Assembly (NCBI GenBank): GCA_013289685.1
Contig: JABCZL010000010.1
Span: forward strand, 1-64,000
Source of the DNA: Acidobacteriota bacterium
GTDB taxonomy: Bacteria; Acidobacteriota; Terriglobia; Terriglobales; Acidobacteriaceae
Direction of reading: 5' to 3'
DNA length: 64,000 nucleotides
In this document: piece by piece, positions 1-8,579 of the stretch
How the letters are laid out: each line of letters begins with the position of its first letter
Position numbering within the stretch: position 1 is the stretch's first letter
Made by a program: the position numbers and the translations under genes
The notes under the pieces: model-generated
What the model saw: the letters and a program-made list of their open reading frames with translations, nothing else
The model's database searches: none
Told to the model about the DNA's origin: nothing

Positions 1-343
1 TCTTGTTCACGACCAGCGCAGCCAGCGCCTCGCCCTCAACATCCTCCGCAATAATGAGCAGGGGACTGCCAGTCCCTGTGATTTGCTCCAGTAGTGGGAG
101 CAGGTCTTTTTTCGAGGTGATCTTATTCTCATGGATGAGGACGTAGACGTTCTCTAACGCAACTTCCATGCGCTCGGGGTCGGTGATGAAGTAGGGCGAG
201 AGATATCCACGGTCGAATTGCATACCGCCGATGCGTGGTTGGCCGGTCGCATTAGTCAGAATCGTGTTCCCGCCGCGAATGGCGCTGGCTTCCTCTGCAC
301 TGGCCAAAATGCGTTCGCTTACGGTAGCAAGTTTCGCAGTCAT
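1..343 (-). pseudogene. GroEL (60 kDa chaperonin) apical-domain fragment, 5'-truncated; continues past window start
   Basis: Minus-strand translation from ATG at 343: [127 protein letters not shown] is a GroEL signature; in-frame TGA upstream and no N-terminal equatorial domain. Confidence 0.65.
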
Positions 344-452
344 TTCGTACCGGACCTCATCAGCGGTGCCTCACGGCACTCTCTTCCATGGATTCCTGAA
401 TTATCAAGTGCCATTTCGTAATTATGATCCGCCATTTACGGCCGGCGTAATT

Positions 453-1259
453 TTAGGCACCGGGGAGCGGAGGTCTCCTGGCCCGTTCCTTGTCAGGAGG
501 GTCACCGCGCTTTGCCGGTGGCTCGAGACTCTTACTGGCACGGCCGCTTGTATTCATGACCTGGGAAGTTGAGCTTGTTCCTTCGTCGTCATCGAGGACA
601 ACATTGAGGAGCGAGCTGCGGACGTGTAAATTGTTTCCAGCGCCGTAGTTGATGAAGCCGAGCTTCCTGAACCGGTTCATGAAGAAACTGACCCGCGAGC
701 GGGTCGTCCCTACCATCTCCGCCATGGTCTCCTGACTTAGCCTGGGGACCGACATTTCGGAGACTCCTTTTTTCTCGAATTGTGCCATCAGGAGAAGAAC
801 TCGAGCCAGCCGCTTCTCGCTGGAGTTAAACAGTTGATCGACCAGATCATCCTGATAACGGATGTTTCGCTTCAGCAAATATTTGACAAACATGGCTGAC
901 AATTTCGGTTCCAGACTCAACGTGCGCATCATCGCCTTCTTCTCGACATGCAGAAGAACGCAGTCGGTTACTGCGGTCGCAGATGACATGCGCGTGAGCT
1001 GACCGGAAAGACCACCCTCCCCAAAAAAATCTCCTTCACTCAAAATGCCGAGGGTTGCTTCCTTTCCAGCTTCCGACAAAACGCTGAGCCGGACCTTCCC
1101 TTTTTGGACAAAAAACAGGCCGTCTGTAGGTTCGCCCTGGACGAAGACAGAATTCCTCTGCTGAACAGAGATCATGTTTCTACCCTTACCGATCGTTGAA
1201 AGAAAGGCGTGGGGATTGAAATCAAGTTGTCTCTTCGCTGTTGTGCTTTGCTTTACCAA
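453..1259 (-). CDS. Crp/Fnr family transcriptional regulator (paralog A)
   Basis: cNMP-binding fold (GDFFGEGGLSGQ) and C-terminal HTH (MAEMVGTTRSRVSFFMNRFRKLGFI). Confidence 0.9.
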   Translation of the reverse strand: MVKQSTTAKRQLDFNPHAFLSTIGKGRNMISVQQRNSVFVQGEPTDGLFFVQKGKVRLSVLSEAGKEATLGILSEGDFFGEGGLSGQLTRMSSATAVTDCVLLHVEKKAMMRTLSLEPKLSAMFVKYLLKRNIRYQDDLVDQLFNSSEKRLARVLLLMAQFEKKGVSEMSVPRLSQETMAEMVGTTRSRVSFFMNRFRKLGFINYGAGNNLHVRSSLLNVVLDDDEGTSSTSQVMNTSGRASKSLEPPAKRGDPPDKERARRPPLPGA

Positions 1260-1320
1260 GAGGAATTCCTATCTGAGGATGTGGTCACTTCCCATTATGG
1301 GGAACGGGACAAACCTAGGC

Positions 1321-1336
1321 TGGTCTGTAATGCTCA
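1321..1336. promoter_or_regulatory. putative Crp/Fnr-like operator TGGTCT-GTAA-TGCTCA
   Basis: 16-nt palindrome-like site about 62 bp upstream of the 453-1259 start; see finding. Confidence 0.3.
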
Positions 1337-1463
1337 CAAAAGAATGATTTCCAGGAAAACTCCTAAGTGCATGCACTGGCAACTCCGGTGATTTTGTAAG
1401 TCACTTGACGCCAGGAGCACAGGCGGCGCGGAATAAGTGCAGTCTTCTCCACTCTCGGAAAAG

Positions 1464-1479
1464 TAAGCAATCTTGAGCA
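1464..1479. promoter_or_regulatory. putative Crp/Fnr-like operator TAAGCA-ATCT-TGAGCA
   Basis: matches recurrent TGAGCA-N4-TGCTCA-like motif. Confidence 0.3.
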
Positions 1480-1735
1480 GTCAGACTATTGTGGGAATAG
1501 TTGGTCTGTTGGCTCAAGAGCCCGCGAACCAGGACGAGCCAAAAGAAGCCGCCGGAAAAACAGGCGGCGAAGTTGACGGATCTCAAGATGGTCATCGAGA
1601 CGTTCAGAAAATAGCGGACGGGATCAGCCTTTTTCCCCAGCGCAAGCACACCAGTGCCGGCCTTTCGTTTGGCAGAACGACCCGCCCACAGGACAAATCA
1701 GCAAGGCTGGCGCACAGAACTTTATTTTAAGAGCC

Positions 1736-1751
1736 TGAGCAATTTTGAACA
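1736..1751. promoter_or_regulatory. putative Crp/Fnr-like operator TGAGCA-ATTT-TGAACA
   Basis: matches recurrent motif. Confidence 0.35.
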
Positions 1752-2026
1752 GTCGGCAAATATAGCACTGCTGTAATTTTGCTTCCTGAAGATGTGAAGG
1801 AACTGTGCGGCCTCAATGGTCGTTTGTTCCTCTGGTGGCGCAGCCGGGCACTCAGCGAAGTCAAATCCCCCATCCGCCCGCCCGCGCCACCTCTTCATTT
1901 TTTAGCTTAGCGGTTCAGCCTGTGCGTTATGCACGCCAGGGCCTTTGTGCTCAGTAGAACTTAAATTCCACATTTGTCTTTAAAAGGAAACGAAAACCTC
2001 GGTCCAGGTTGATGAATGCCGAGGGG

Positions 2027-2042
2027 TGAGCACTTTTGAACA
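2027..2042. promoter_or_regulatory. putative Crp/Fnr-like operator TGAGCA-CTTT-TGAACA
   Basis: directly upstream of the receiver gene at 2058. Confidence 0.35.
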
Positions 2043-2057
2043 GTTTTCTAAACCCAA

Positions 2058-2498
2058 ATGTTGACAATGAGGGTGGGAAGGTGCCCCATGCCCCCATCGG
2101 TTCATCTAGAACCCCCAAGCGGAGTTGTTCTCTGTATTGACGATAACCAAGATGTACTGGAATGCGAAAAGACATTCCTCGAAAGCTTTGGGTATACCGT
2201 TCTGACCGCTCGCAGCGGCAGCCGGGGACTGGAATTGGCTTCCCTCCAGTCGATTGATGTTGTAATCGTCGACTATTTCATGCCCGAGATGAACGGGCAA
2301 GAGGTCGCCATCGAAATGAGGCGGCTTATGCCGCAAGCGCCGATCATCATGCTATCGGCAGCAAGGGACATCCCCGAACAGGTCCTGAAGTCGGTGGATG
2401 CTTTTGTAGCCAAAGATCGATTGGCCAGCCAGCTGTTGTCCACGATCGCACAATTGCACGGATGCGGATCGATCCCACCGCATCCTTATGATGCGTGA
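2058..2498 (+). CDS. single-domain response regulator (receiver)
   Basis: VVLCIDDNQDVLECEKTFLESFGYTVLTA...VVIVDYFMPEMNGQEVA...IIMLSA; exact start uncertain. Confidence 0.85.
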   Translation: MLTMRVGRCPMPPSVHLEPPSGVVLCIDDNQDVLECEKTFLESFGYTVLTARSGSRGLELASLQSIDVVIVDYFMPEMNGQEVAIEMRRLMPQAPIIMLSAARDIPEQVLKSVDAFVAKDRLASQLLSTIAQLHGCGSIPPHPYDA

Positions 2499-2599
2499 TG
2501 GCTTGGGACGCGCAGAGTTGACTCGTCGAGACTCGAATCCAAAGTTGAGGTTTCCGCTGATAGGTCGATCAGGCGGCTAGGCCTCGCCGCGCGAAAAAG

Positions 2600-2623
2600 G
2601 GCCGGACCCATGTGAGTCCGGCC
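2600..2623. terminator. possible rho-independent terminator hairpin
   Basis: ggccggac-ccatgtga-gtccggcc followed by ttt. Confidence 0.4.
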
Positions 2624-2754
2624 TTTAAAGCGCTCAGAATTGCAGCCCTGTTTACGCGGTCGTGAGGGTCTGAATGGGGTTGGTTCCGCCGCTAACCCAT
2701 GACCGCGCTTTTCTACTGACTTAAGACACAATACCTATTGACGATTTTAATGAC

Positions 2755-2770
2755 TGTGCACTTTTGCTCA
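2755..2770. promoter_or_regulatory. putative Crp/Fnr-like operator TGTGCA-CTTT-TGCTCA
   Basis: upstream of the response regulator at 2841. Confidence 0.35.
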
Positions 2771-2840
2771 GTCCCGAAAAATACCCTGAGTATCATTGGG
2801 ATAGCTCGCGGTTACGATTCGCGACGAGAGGCTGTGCTGT

Positions 2841-3695
2841 ATGACTCCGACCGAACCGCCCGTTACTCACAAGATATTGCTTGTCGATGATGATGATGGC
2901 GTTCGCACCATGATGACTGCGGCCCTTCGACACAAGGGATTTGAAGTTGTCGCTGCCGCCAACGTCACCGAAGCTCTGAAACATATCGCTGCCGAAAGCT
3001 TCGACGTGCTCATCACCGACCTGCACATGCCGAACCCCGGTGACGGTTTCACGGTGGTTACCGCGATGCGCCACTCCCAGCCCAATGCCCTCACCCTGCT
3101 CGTCAGCGGCTACCCTGATGTGCAGAGCGCCATGGCTGCGATCCTGCTGGAAGCGGATGAAATCATGGTGAAGCCGTTCGAGGTCGGCAAACTCGCCGAG
3201 CTCGTGCGGGAAAAGATGCTGAACCGCAAACCTGCCGTCCGGCTGGAAAAGGAGAGGGTAGGCACGATACTGCGGCGCTGTATCGCCAGTGTGGTCGAAG
3301 ATTGGTTGGCACGGGCTAAGCAGAGCAAAGAACTCAACCACGTTCTGCTTAGCGACAACGAGCGTACGGGACATCTTCCTAAGCTGGTCGAGGATCTGGT
3401 TGTCCGCCTCGGCAAGCCCAGTATCACTGCGAAAGACAGCGATGCCGTCTTTTCCGCGGCCGCAACAGCCCATGGCAAGCTGCGTTACAAACAAGGCTAC
3501 ACTCCCGCGATGCTCGTGCACGAATCACGAATACTGCAGGTGACTCTCTTCGGCACATTGCAGAGCAATCTGAGCTTCCTGGATTTCAGCTTGCTCCTGC
3601 CCGATGTCATGACGATCGCAGACGAAGTAGATGCGCAGTTGACCCAATCCATGGACAGCTACATGGACGCAATGCGGACGCCTGTGGCAGCGTAG
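2841..3695 (+). CDS. response regulator with RsbRD-like C-terminal domain
   Basis: N-terminal receiver (ILLVDDDDGVRTMM...VLITDLHMP); C-terminal VVEDWLARAKQSKELNHVLLSDNERTGHLPKLVEDLVVRLGK resembles RsbRD N-terminal domain. Confidence 0.85.
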   Translation: MTPTEPPVTHKILLVDDDDGVRTMMTAALRHKGFEVVAAANVTEALKHIAAESFDVLITDLHMPNPGDGFTVVTAMRHSQPNALTLLVSGYPDVQSAMAAILLEADEIMVKPFEVGKLAELVREKMLNRKPAVRLEKERVGTILRRCIASVVEDWLARAKQSKELNHVLLSDNERTGHLPKLVEDLVVRLGKPSITAKDSDAVFSAAATAHGKLRYKQGYTPAMLVHESRILQVTLFGTLQSNLSFLDFSLLLPDVMTIADEVDAQLTQSMDSYMDAMRTPVAA

Positions 3696-4060
3696 CTCCT
3701 GCCGTTACCGATCTGGCATGTCAATAGGGGCTCGTCAACCCACCCAAAACGGTGAGACGACTGCCTGGTAAGGTTGGCCGCTTCGGAAATCGATACGAGA
3801 ATTGCTGTCGGAAGCCGAAGCGTGCGGACTACTGGATTCCGTGCGCTGGTCGCGTGGACGGCTACACCATCCCCTTCATCAAAGGGATCTGAAACTATGT
3901 CGAAGCGCTCGCCATACATTCTTATGTGCATGGATGCTCTGAAACCGAGATCCCTAATTCTTGCGCAGCTATCGGAGCCAATTTGCACGGTGTTCCGCCG
4001 TTCTCTCCAGCACTGTGAGACGGTGCGTGGTGTCGGCCGCAGCCCGTCTCTTATTTATTT

Positions 4061-4240
4061 TTATTCACCGACGGCTTTTTCCGCACGGCCGATCCATTTT
4101 AGAGCTTTGCCGACTCTCTTCTCCGCTGCGCCCGAGACTTCCAGGTCGGAATCGTTCGTCGCCTTTCCGACCGCCTCTTTGATCTTCCCTTTTACTTCGT
4201 GAAGCTTGCCCTCAGTCTTGTCCTGCGTACTTGGTTTCAT
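4061..4240 (-). CDS. CsbD-family stress protein
   Basis: Own translation: MKPSTQDKTEGKLHEVKGKIKEAVGKATNDSDLEVSGAAEKRVGKALKWIGRAEKAVGE*; 59 aa, below the size of the supplied ORF track. Confidence 0.8.
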   Translation of the reverse strand: MKPSTQDKTEGKLHEVKGKIKEAVGKATNDSDLEVSGAAEKRVGKALKWIGRAEKAVGE

Positions 4241-4267
4241 CTTTTGCTCCTTCTCTCAGTTCAACCC

Positions 4268-4840
4268 CTACGCGACTTCTTTTCTTTCCACGGCCGCTGG
4301 CACCTGCACCAGTTCCTCAAACAGAGACCGGTAGTGAATCATCGCGGTTCTCAGATCCTCGGTAGTGGCTGCGTCTTTCCCAACCCGCAGAGCAATTTCA
4401 TGCGCCGACCGGTAGTTCTCCACCACACGAGGGTGGTCGACAGAAATATCGGCGGCACGCTGATCGAAATCCGATACAGGATAGCCGCGAGCCTTCATCA
4501 CAGAGGACACCAGGTCATCGGCTTCCGCGACCGCGCCCTTCGGGGAATCGACAAAGCGGGATTGCACCGCTTGCCACTGTTTCCAATAGCGCTCGTGTTC
4601 CATTGAATCAAGATCGCGAATGTTGAGCTTTTCAATCCTCTTCTCGCGGTCCGCTAATTTCGCTTCTGCTTTTGACCCATGGGTCAGCACCGCGCGGTCG
4701 TACTCGGGGCCGAATTTTTGCCGTAGGCCTGCCGTTGTGCCCCTGCGTTTTCGTATGTACAACCAGACCGACACTGCGACCAGCACAACCACAGCCGCGG
4801 CCAGAGCAATGAGCCTCGGATCCATCAGATTCAAGTTCAT
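4268..4840 (-). CDS. membrane-anchored hypothetical protein
   Basis: MNLNLMDPRLIALAAAVVVLVAVSVWLYIRKRR N-terminal TM followed by a soluble charged domain; internal ATG chosen over the ORF-track start at 4990. Confidence 0.7.
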   Translation of the reverse strand: MNLNLMDPRLIALAAAVVVLVAVSVWLYIRKRRGTTAGLRQKFGPEYDRAVLTHGSKAEAKLADREKRIEKLNIRDLDSMEHERYWKQWQAVQSRFVDSPKGAVAEADDLVSSVMKARGYPVSDFDQRAADISVDHPRVVENYRSAHEIALRVGKDAATTEDLRTAMIHYRSLFEELVQVPAAVERKEVA

Positions 4841-4934
4841 CGAAACCTCCACAAGACCAAATTGTTCACGAATAGTTGTTTTGTCGTGGGAACCCTGTTG
4901 AGTCGCCAGTATCAAACTTCCAACTTCAGAAAAC

Positions 4935-4950
4935 TGAGCACAATTGACCG
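4935..4950. promoter_or_regulatory. putative Crp/Fnr-like operator TGAGCA-CAAT-TGACCG
   Basis: in the divergent intergenic region 4840-5091. Confidence 0.25.
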
Positions 4951-5004
4951 TCTTGTAAGTTGGCCAGCAAGTTTCCACCGGGTAGCACACGCCTCATCGC
5001 AAAG

Positions 5005-5020
5005 TGAGCGATTCTGCACA
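5005..5020. promoter_or_regulatory. putative Crp/Fnr-like operator TGAGCG-ATTC-TGCACA
   Basis: about 70 bp upstream of the BON gene at 5091. Confidence 0.3.
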
Positions 5021-5090
5021 GCACTGCCGGCGCAGATGAGCGAGTCTGGACTTCTCCCGGATTCAATTCAGATCCGATCAAAGGAAGACT

Positions 5091-5636
5091 ATGAAAACGA
5101 CAAAGTTGTTCCTTGCTTTTCTCGCCCTGCTCGCACTCGGGAGCATGTTGGGCTGCTCAGCCTCCGCAAAGTCGCCCGATGTTTCGGACAGCATCCGTAA
5201 GTCACTCGATCAAGCTGGCCTCAAGAGCGTCTCCGTCAGCCAGGATCTTGACAAGGGCATCGTGACCCTTGGCGGACAAGTCACCAGCGAGAACGACAAG
5301 TCCCAAGCCGAGTCCCTGGCAAAGTCCTTTGCAGGCACCCAGGTCGTCGCGGATCAGATTGCGGTGATTCCAGTGGGCGTGGAAAAAGAAGCAAAGGCCA
5401 TGAACTCCGACCTGGATCAAGGTATCGAGAAAAATCTGGACGCTGCGCTGATCCAGAACAAGCTGCATGACAAGGTGGAATACACGGTGAAGAGCGCAGT
5501 GGTGACGCTAACCGGAGAAGTGAACTCAGAAGAAATGCGCTCACGCGCCGAGACCGTGGCAGCTGCCGTGCCGAATGTTCAGCAAGTCGTGAACGATCTA
5601 CAGGTTAAGAACCAAAAAGCCAGTTCAGTGCGGTAA
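5091..5636 (+). CDS. BON-domain lipoprotein (two BON-like repeats)
   Basis: Lipobox-like LGSMLGCSA; repeated BON pattern (VSVSQDLDKGIVTLGGQVTSENDKSQAESLAKSFAGTQVVADQI; VEYTVKSAVVTLTGEVNSEEMRSRAETVAAAVPNVQQVVNDL). Confidence 0.85.
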   Translation: MKTTKLFLAFLALLALGSMLGCSASAKSPDVSDSIRKSLDQAGLKSVSVSQDLDKGIVTLGGQVTSENDKSQAESLAKSFAGTQVVADQIAVIPVGVEKEAKAMNSDLDQGIEKNLDAALIQNKLHDKVEYTVKSAVVTLTGEVNSEEMRSRAETVAAAVPNVQQVVNDLQVKNQKASSVR

Positions 5637-5693
5637 ACCGGGCAGCTGAGTTCTGGCCGTAACCATCGCAGCGAACCTAAAAGAGGAGATGCC

Positions 5694-5867
5694 ATGTCGT
5701 TCGGAATCTACGCGATCGGATTCGCAATCATGACCGGCGGACTCATGTACGGAGCACACTTGATGCACATGCCCGCGCACTGGATTGCCGTGGGCGGGAT
5801 TGTGCTCCTAGGCGTTGGGATTCTGTCTGGGGTAAAGGCGACGCGTCACAAAGATCCTTCGGAATAA
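5694..5867 (+). CDS. small two-TM hypothetical protein
   Basis: Own translation MSFGIYAIGFAIMTGGLMYGAHLMHMPAHWIAVGGIVLLGVGILSGVKATRHKDPSE*; RBS-like aagaggag upstream. Confidence 0.65.
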   Translation: MSFGIYAIGFAIMTGGLMYGAHLMHMPAHWIAVGGIVLLGVGILSGVKATRHKDPSE

Positions 5868-6063
5868 GGTAGCGGGAGAATCCCAATCCCGCTGTGGATC
5901 GTGTCTACCGCGAACCAGCCGTAGGCCGCACCACCTTGGACTCTCCCAACGTGCTATGATGCCCTTGAGGTGGTTACCACCTTCCCCTCTTTCAGGTTCC
6001 CTGAACTAAGTCAGCCCATCTGAAGCTTTCTCTCCTTAGCCTTTCTAAGAAAGCTGTGTCCCC

Positions 6064-6264
6064 ATGCCTTCGAACGCGATTCTGCGCGAGGTTCAGCAAC
6101 TCTACAACGTGAGTGACCGTCTTGACTTGCTGGCAGAGGAACATCCTGTCGTCTCAGAAGCTCTCATCACCATCTCGGGAAGCGTCCGTAACACGGCAAC
6201 TCTGTTGGAGGTGATCGTAGCGACGAAAATGGGCCTCTCCGGATTAGATCCAGCAAGTGCCTGA
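6064..6264 (+). CDS. small hypothetical protein
   Basis: 66 aa ORF MPSNAILREVQQLYNVSDRLDLLAEEHPVVSEALITISGSVRNTATLLEVIVATKMG, compositionally protein-like. Confidence 0.5.
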   Translation: MPSNAILREVQQLYNVSDRLDLLAEEHPVVSEALITISGSVRNTATLLEVIVATKMGLSGLDPASA

Positions 6265-6384
6265 TTTGCTCATTACTGCCTGGGAAGGCAAAACCGCAAA
6301 CAAGACCGCGTCCGAGACAACGCTGGGCAAGCCCCCATTACGCGGTTCGACGGTTAACCGGAGTGGTTTGAAATTATTCAGAGT

Positions 6385-6627
6385 TTAGTGTTGTCGGGCT
6401 GTCGGGTGATCCGCGCAAACGTGTGACGCAAACTCGTTGTCACGCTGCGACTCGAAGTTGCGCATCACATCGGCGAAGGATCCGCCCGATAGCATTTCCG
6501 AAGGTTTGAACCGCCAGCCACATTCGGAGCAGCCAAAACCCCGAAAACGCTGTTGGTCGATCCATACCAGCTTCCGGCTCATGACCGCGCATCCTACAAG
6601 CGCTAATTTGGATAGTCTGTAGGGCAT
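6385..6627 (-). CDS. small hypothetical protein with a CxxC
   Basis: VWIDQQRFRGFGCSECGWRFKPSE. Confidence 0.45.
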   Translation of the reverse strand: MPYRLSKLALVGCAVMSRKLVWIDQQRFRGFGCSECGWRFKPSEMLSGGSFADVMRNFESQRDNEFASHVCADHPTARQH

Positions 6628-6881
6628 CCTACATAGACGAGAGAGCCCCTGTTCGCGGGCAAGCCCGATTGCGGGCTCATCTCAGGCAGGTCGATTGAAC
6701 CTGTCCCAGGCTTCGCGCTTCTTGAAGCGGTCACTAATGCTCAGTATCGGAGGCGCAGCCAGCGTAGGTTTTGATAAGTCTTTTCGGGAGGGTTGCACCC
6801 AGCCGTTTGGGAGAATCACAACCTCTCCGCACGGCACGGCGGGCGATCTCATCCCCGCATGTCCGAGTTTTTCGGCTCTGG

Positions 6882-6923
6882 TCTGGCCCATTAATTCTGG
6901 CCCATTAATTCTAGCCTATTAAA
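6882..6923. repeat. three tandem 14-bp units (tctggcccattaat / tctggcccattaat / tctagcctattaaa)
   Basis: directly read; ends 16 bp before the Crp/Fnr gene at 6940. Confidence 0.9.
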
Positions 6924-6939
6924 TAATTAAGGATGCTTT

Positions 6940-7689
6940 GTGGAAAGTAAACCTCTCCAAATCGTACAGTCCGGCGAGCGGACGAATACCGAAGGGAAAC
7001 CGGTCAGCAATCTGATACTTCTATCGATCTCCGATAGCGATTACGAATCACTGCGTCCTCATCTCGAATACGTCAGCTTGCCAAACCATCTGATCCTGCA
7101 TGAGGGGGGCGGAAAACTGGAATTTGCGTACTTTCCGAATCGAGGTTTGATTTCTCTTGTAGTTGTGATGAAAGATGGAGGGAGCGCCGAAGCCGGCATC
7201 GTTGGCAATGAAGGCTTTACAGGCACGCCGGCCGCTGTTGGGCTGAGCCGAAGCCCTCTTCAAGCGGTGGTGCAAATCACGGGCGACGGGTTTCGGGTAG
7301 GGGTCGCCGCTTTGCAAAACTCTTTGGAAACCACTCCACACCTGCAATTTGTGTTGAGCCGCTATGCCGTAGTGCAAGGAATGCAGGTTGCACAAACGGC
7401 CGCGTGCAATCGGTTGCACGATATTAAGCAGCGCCTTGCACGGTGGTTGCTGATGACCCAGGACCGAGTGGATTCGGAATCGCTCCCCATCACCCATGAT
7501 TTTCTGGCAACGATGCTCGGGACAGACCGGCCCAGCGTGAGCATGGCAGCAGGTGTATTGCAGAAAAAGAAACTCATCGAGTACACCCGTGGCTTAGTAA
7601 AGATCGTGAACCGCAAGCAGCTCGAAGACTCCGCCTGTGAGTGTTACGGGATCACGCAACAATACAATGGTGAACTGGGCTTGAAATGA
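6940..7689 (+). CDS. Crp/Fnr family transcriptional regulator
   Basis: cNMP-binding-like N-terminus and HTH (HDFLATMLGTDRPSVSMAAGVLQKKKLIEYTRG); GTG start. Confidence 0.85.
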   Translation: MESKPLQIVQSGERTNTEGKPVSNLILLSISDSDYESLRPHLEYVSLPNHLILHEGGGKLEFAYFPNRGLISLVVVMKDGGSAEAGIVGNEGFTGTPAAVGLSRSPLQAVVQITGDGFRVGVAALQNSLETTPHLQFVLSRYAVVQGMQVAQTAACNRLHDIKQRLARWLLMTQDRVDSESLPITHDFLATMLGTDRPSVSMAAGVLQKKKLIEYTRGLVKIVNRKQLEDSACECYGITQQYNGELGLK

Positions 7690-7766
7690 GTTCGCAATGG
7701 GATACAGAAAATGCCTGATTGGCTCAGGTTGTCGGGAAACTTTATTTCGGGCTTGCCGCGCGGACG

Positions 7767-8564
7767 CTAGTCGTGGAGAACGATGTTTAGAAGTGAGCTA
7801 TGAACCCGCAACCCCCTCGCGCTACTGTAGTCAATGAACCCTAGCTTTCGAAACCGGTTCATAAAAAAACTGACCCGCGACCGCGTTGTGCCTATCATAT
7901 CGGCGAGGATCTCCTGGCTGATCTTGGGGATCACCGTTTCGGGCACGCCTTCCTTGCCGAAATGGGCAAGCAATAGCAGGATCCGAGCCAGCCTCTTCTC
8001 GCTGGAGTTGAAGAGTTGATCAACCAAATCCGCTTCGTACCGGATGTTGCGCGCCAGCAGATACGCAACAAACATATCCGAGAGCGCGTGTTCCCGGTGA
8101 AGCGCCAGCATCATCTCCTTCTTGTCGATGCGCAGAAGTTCGCAGTCCGTCATGGCGGTTGCAGAGCCCATACGGAGCGCCTGGCCCGCAAGCGAACCTT
8201 CACCGAAAAACTCTCCGTCATCCAATATGCCGAGGGTCGCTTCCTTGCCAACCTTGGATACGACGCTGAGTTGAATCTTACCTTTCTGAATATAAAAGAC
8301 CGCATCCGCTGGAGCGCCTTGTGAAAAGACGGGGTCTTTCGTTTTCAGATGAACAGCTGTCCTACCAACGCCAGCTTTTGCAAGAAAAGTCTCTGCATCG
8401 AAGCCGGTGTTCAACTTCTTGACCGCCACCATAGAAACTCCCGATTTCTGCCTCGGGGGCGAGGTGTTCATTGTCTTAATCATCGCTTTGTTTTCCGATC
8501 GCCGGTGAACCCTTTGTGACCTGGGTTGGGGCCCGGCGGTTCGACCGGTACCTTGGCTGAACAA
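7767..8564 (-). CDS. Crp/Fnr family transcriptional regulator (paralog B)
   Basis: Close paralog of 453-1259 (VDQLFNSSEKRLARILLLLAHF...IGTTRSRVSFFMNRFRKLGFI). Confidence 0.9.
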   Translation of the reverse strand: MFSQGTGRTAGPQPRSQRVHRRSENKAMIKTMNTSPPRQKSGVSMVAVKKLNTGFDAETFLAKAGVGRTAVHLKTKDPVFSQGAPADAVFYIQKGKIQLSVVSKVGKEATLGILDDGEFFGEGSLAGQALRMGSATAMTDCELLRIDKKEMMLALHREHALSDMFVAYLLARNIRYEADLVDQLFNSSEKRLARILLLLAHFGKEGVPETVIPKISQEILADMIGTTRSRVSFFMNRFRKLGFIDYSSARGLRVHSSLLNIVLHD

Positions 8565-8579
8565 ACAAACCTGCAGGAA

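Noticed and set aside
1401-1730. Overlapping small ORFs 1401-1649 (-) and 1473-1730 (+)
   Set aside because: Neither has a recognisable domain or convincing RBS; the region instead holds candidate operator sites.
3659-4202. ORFs 3659-3988 (-) and 3774-4202 (+)
   Set aside because: No domain and mutually overlapping; the plus-strand ORF also overlaps the better-supported CsbD gene on the minus strand.
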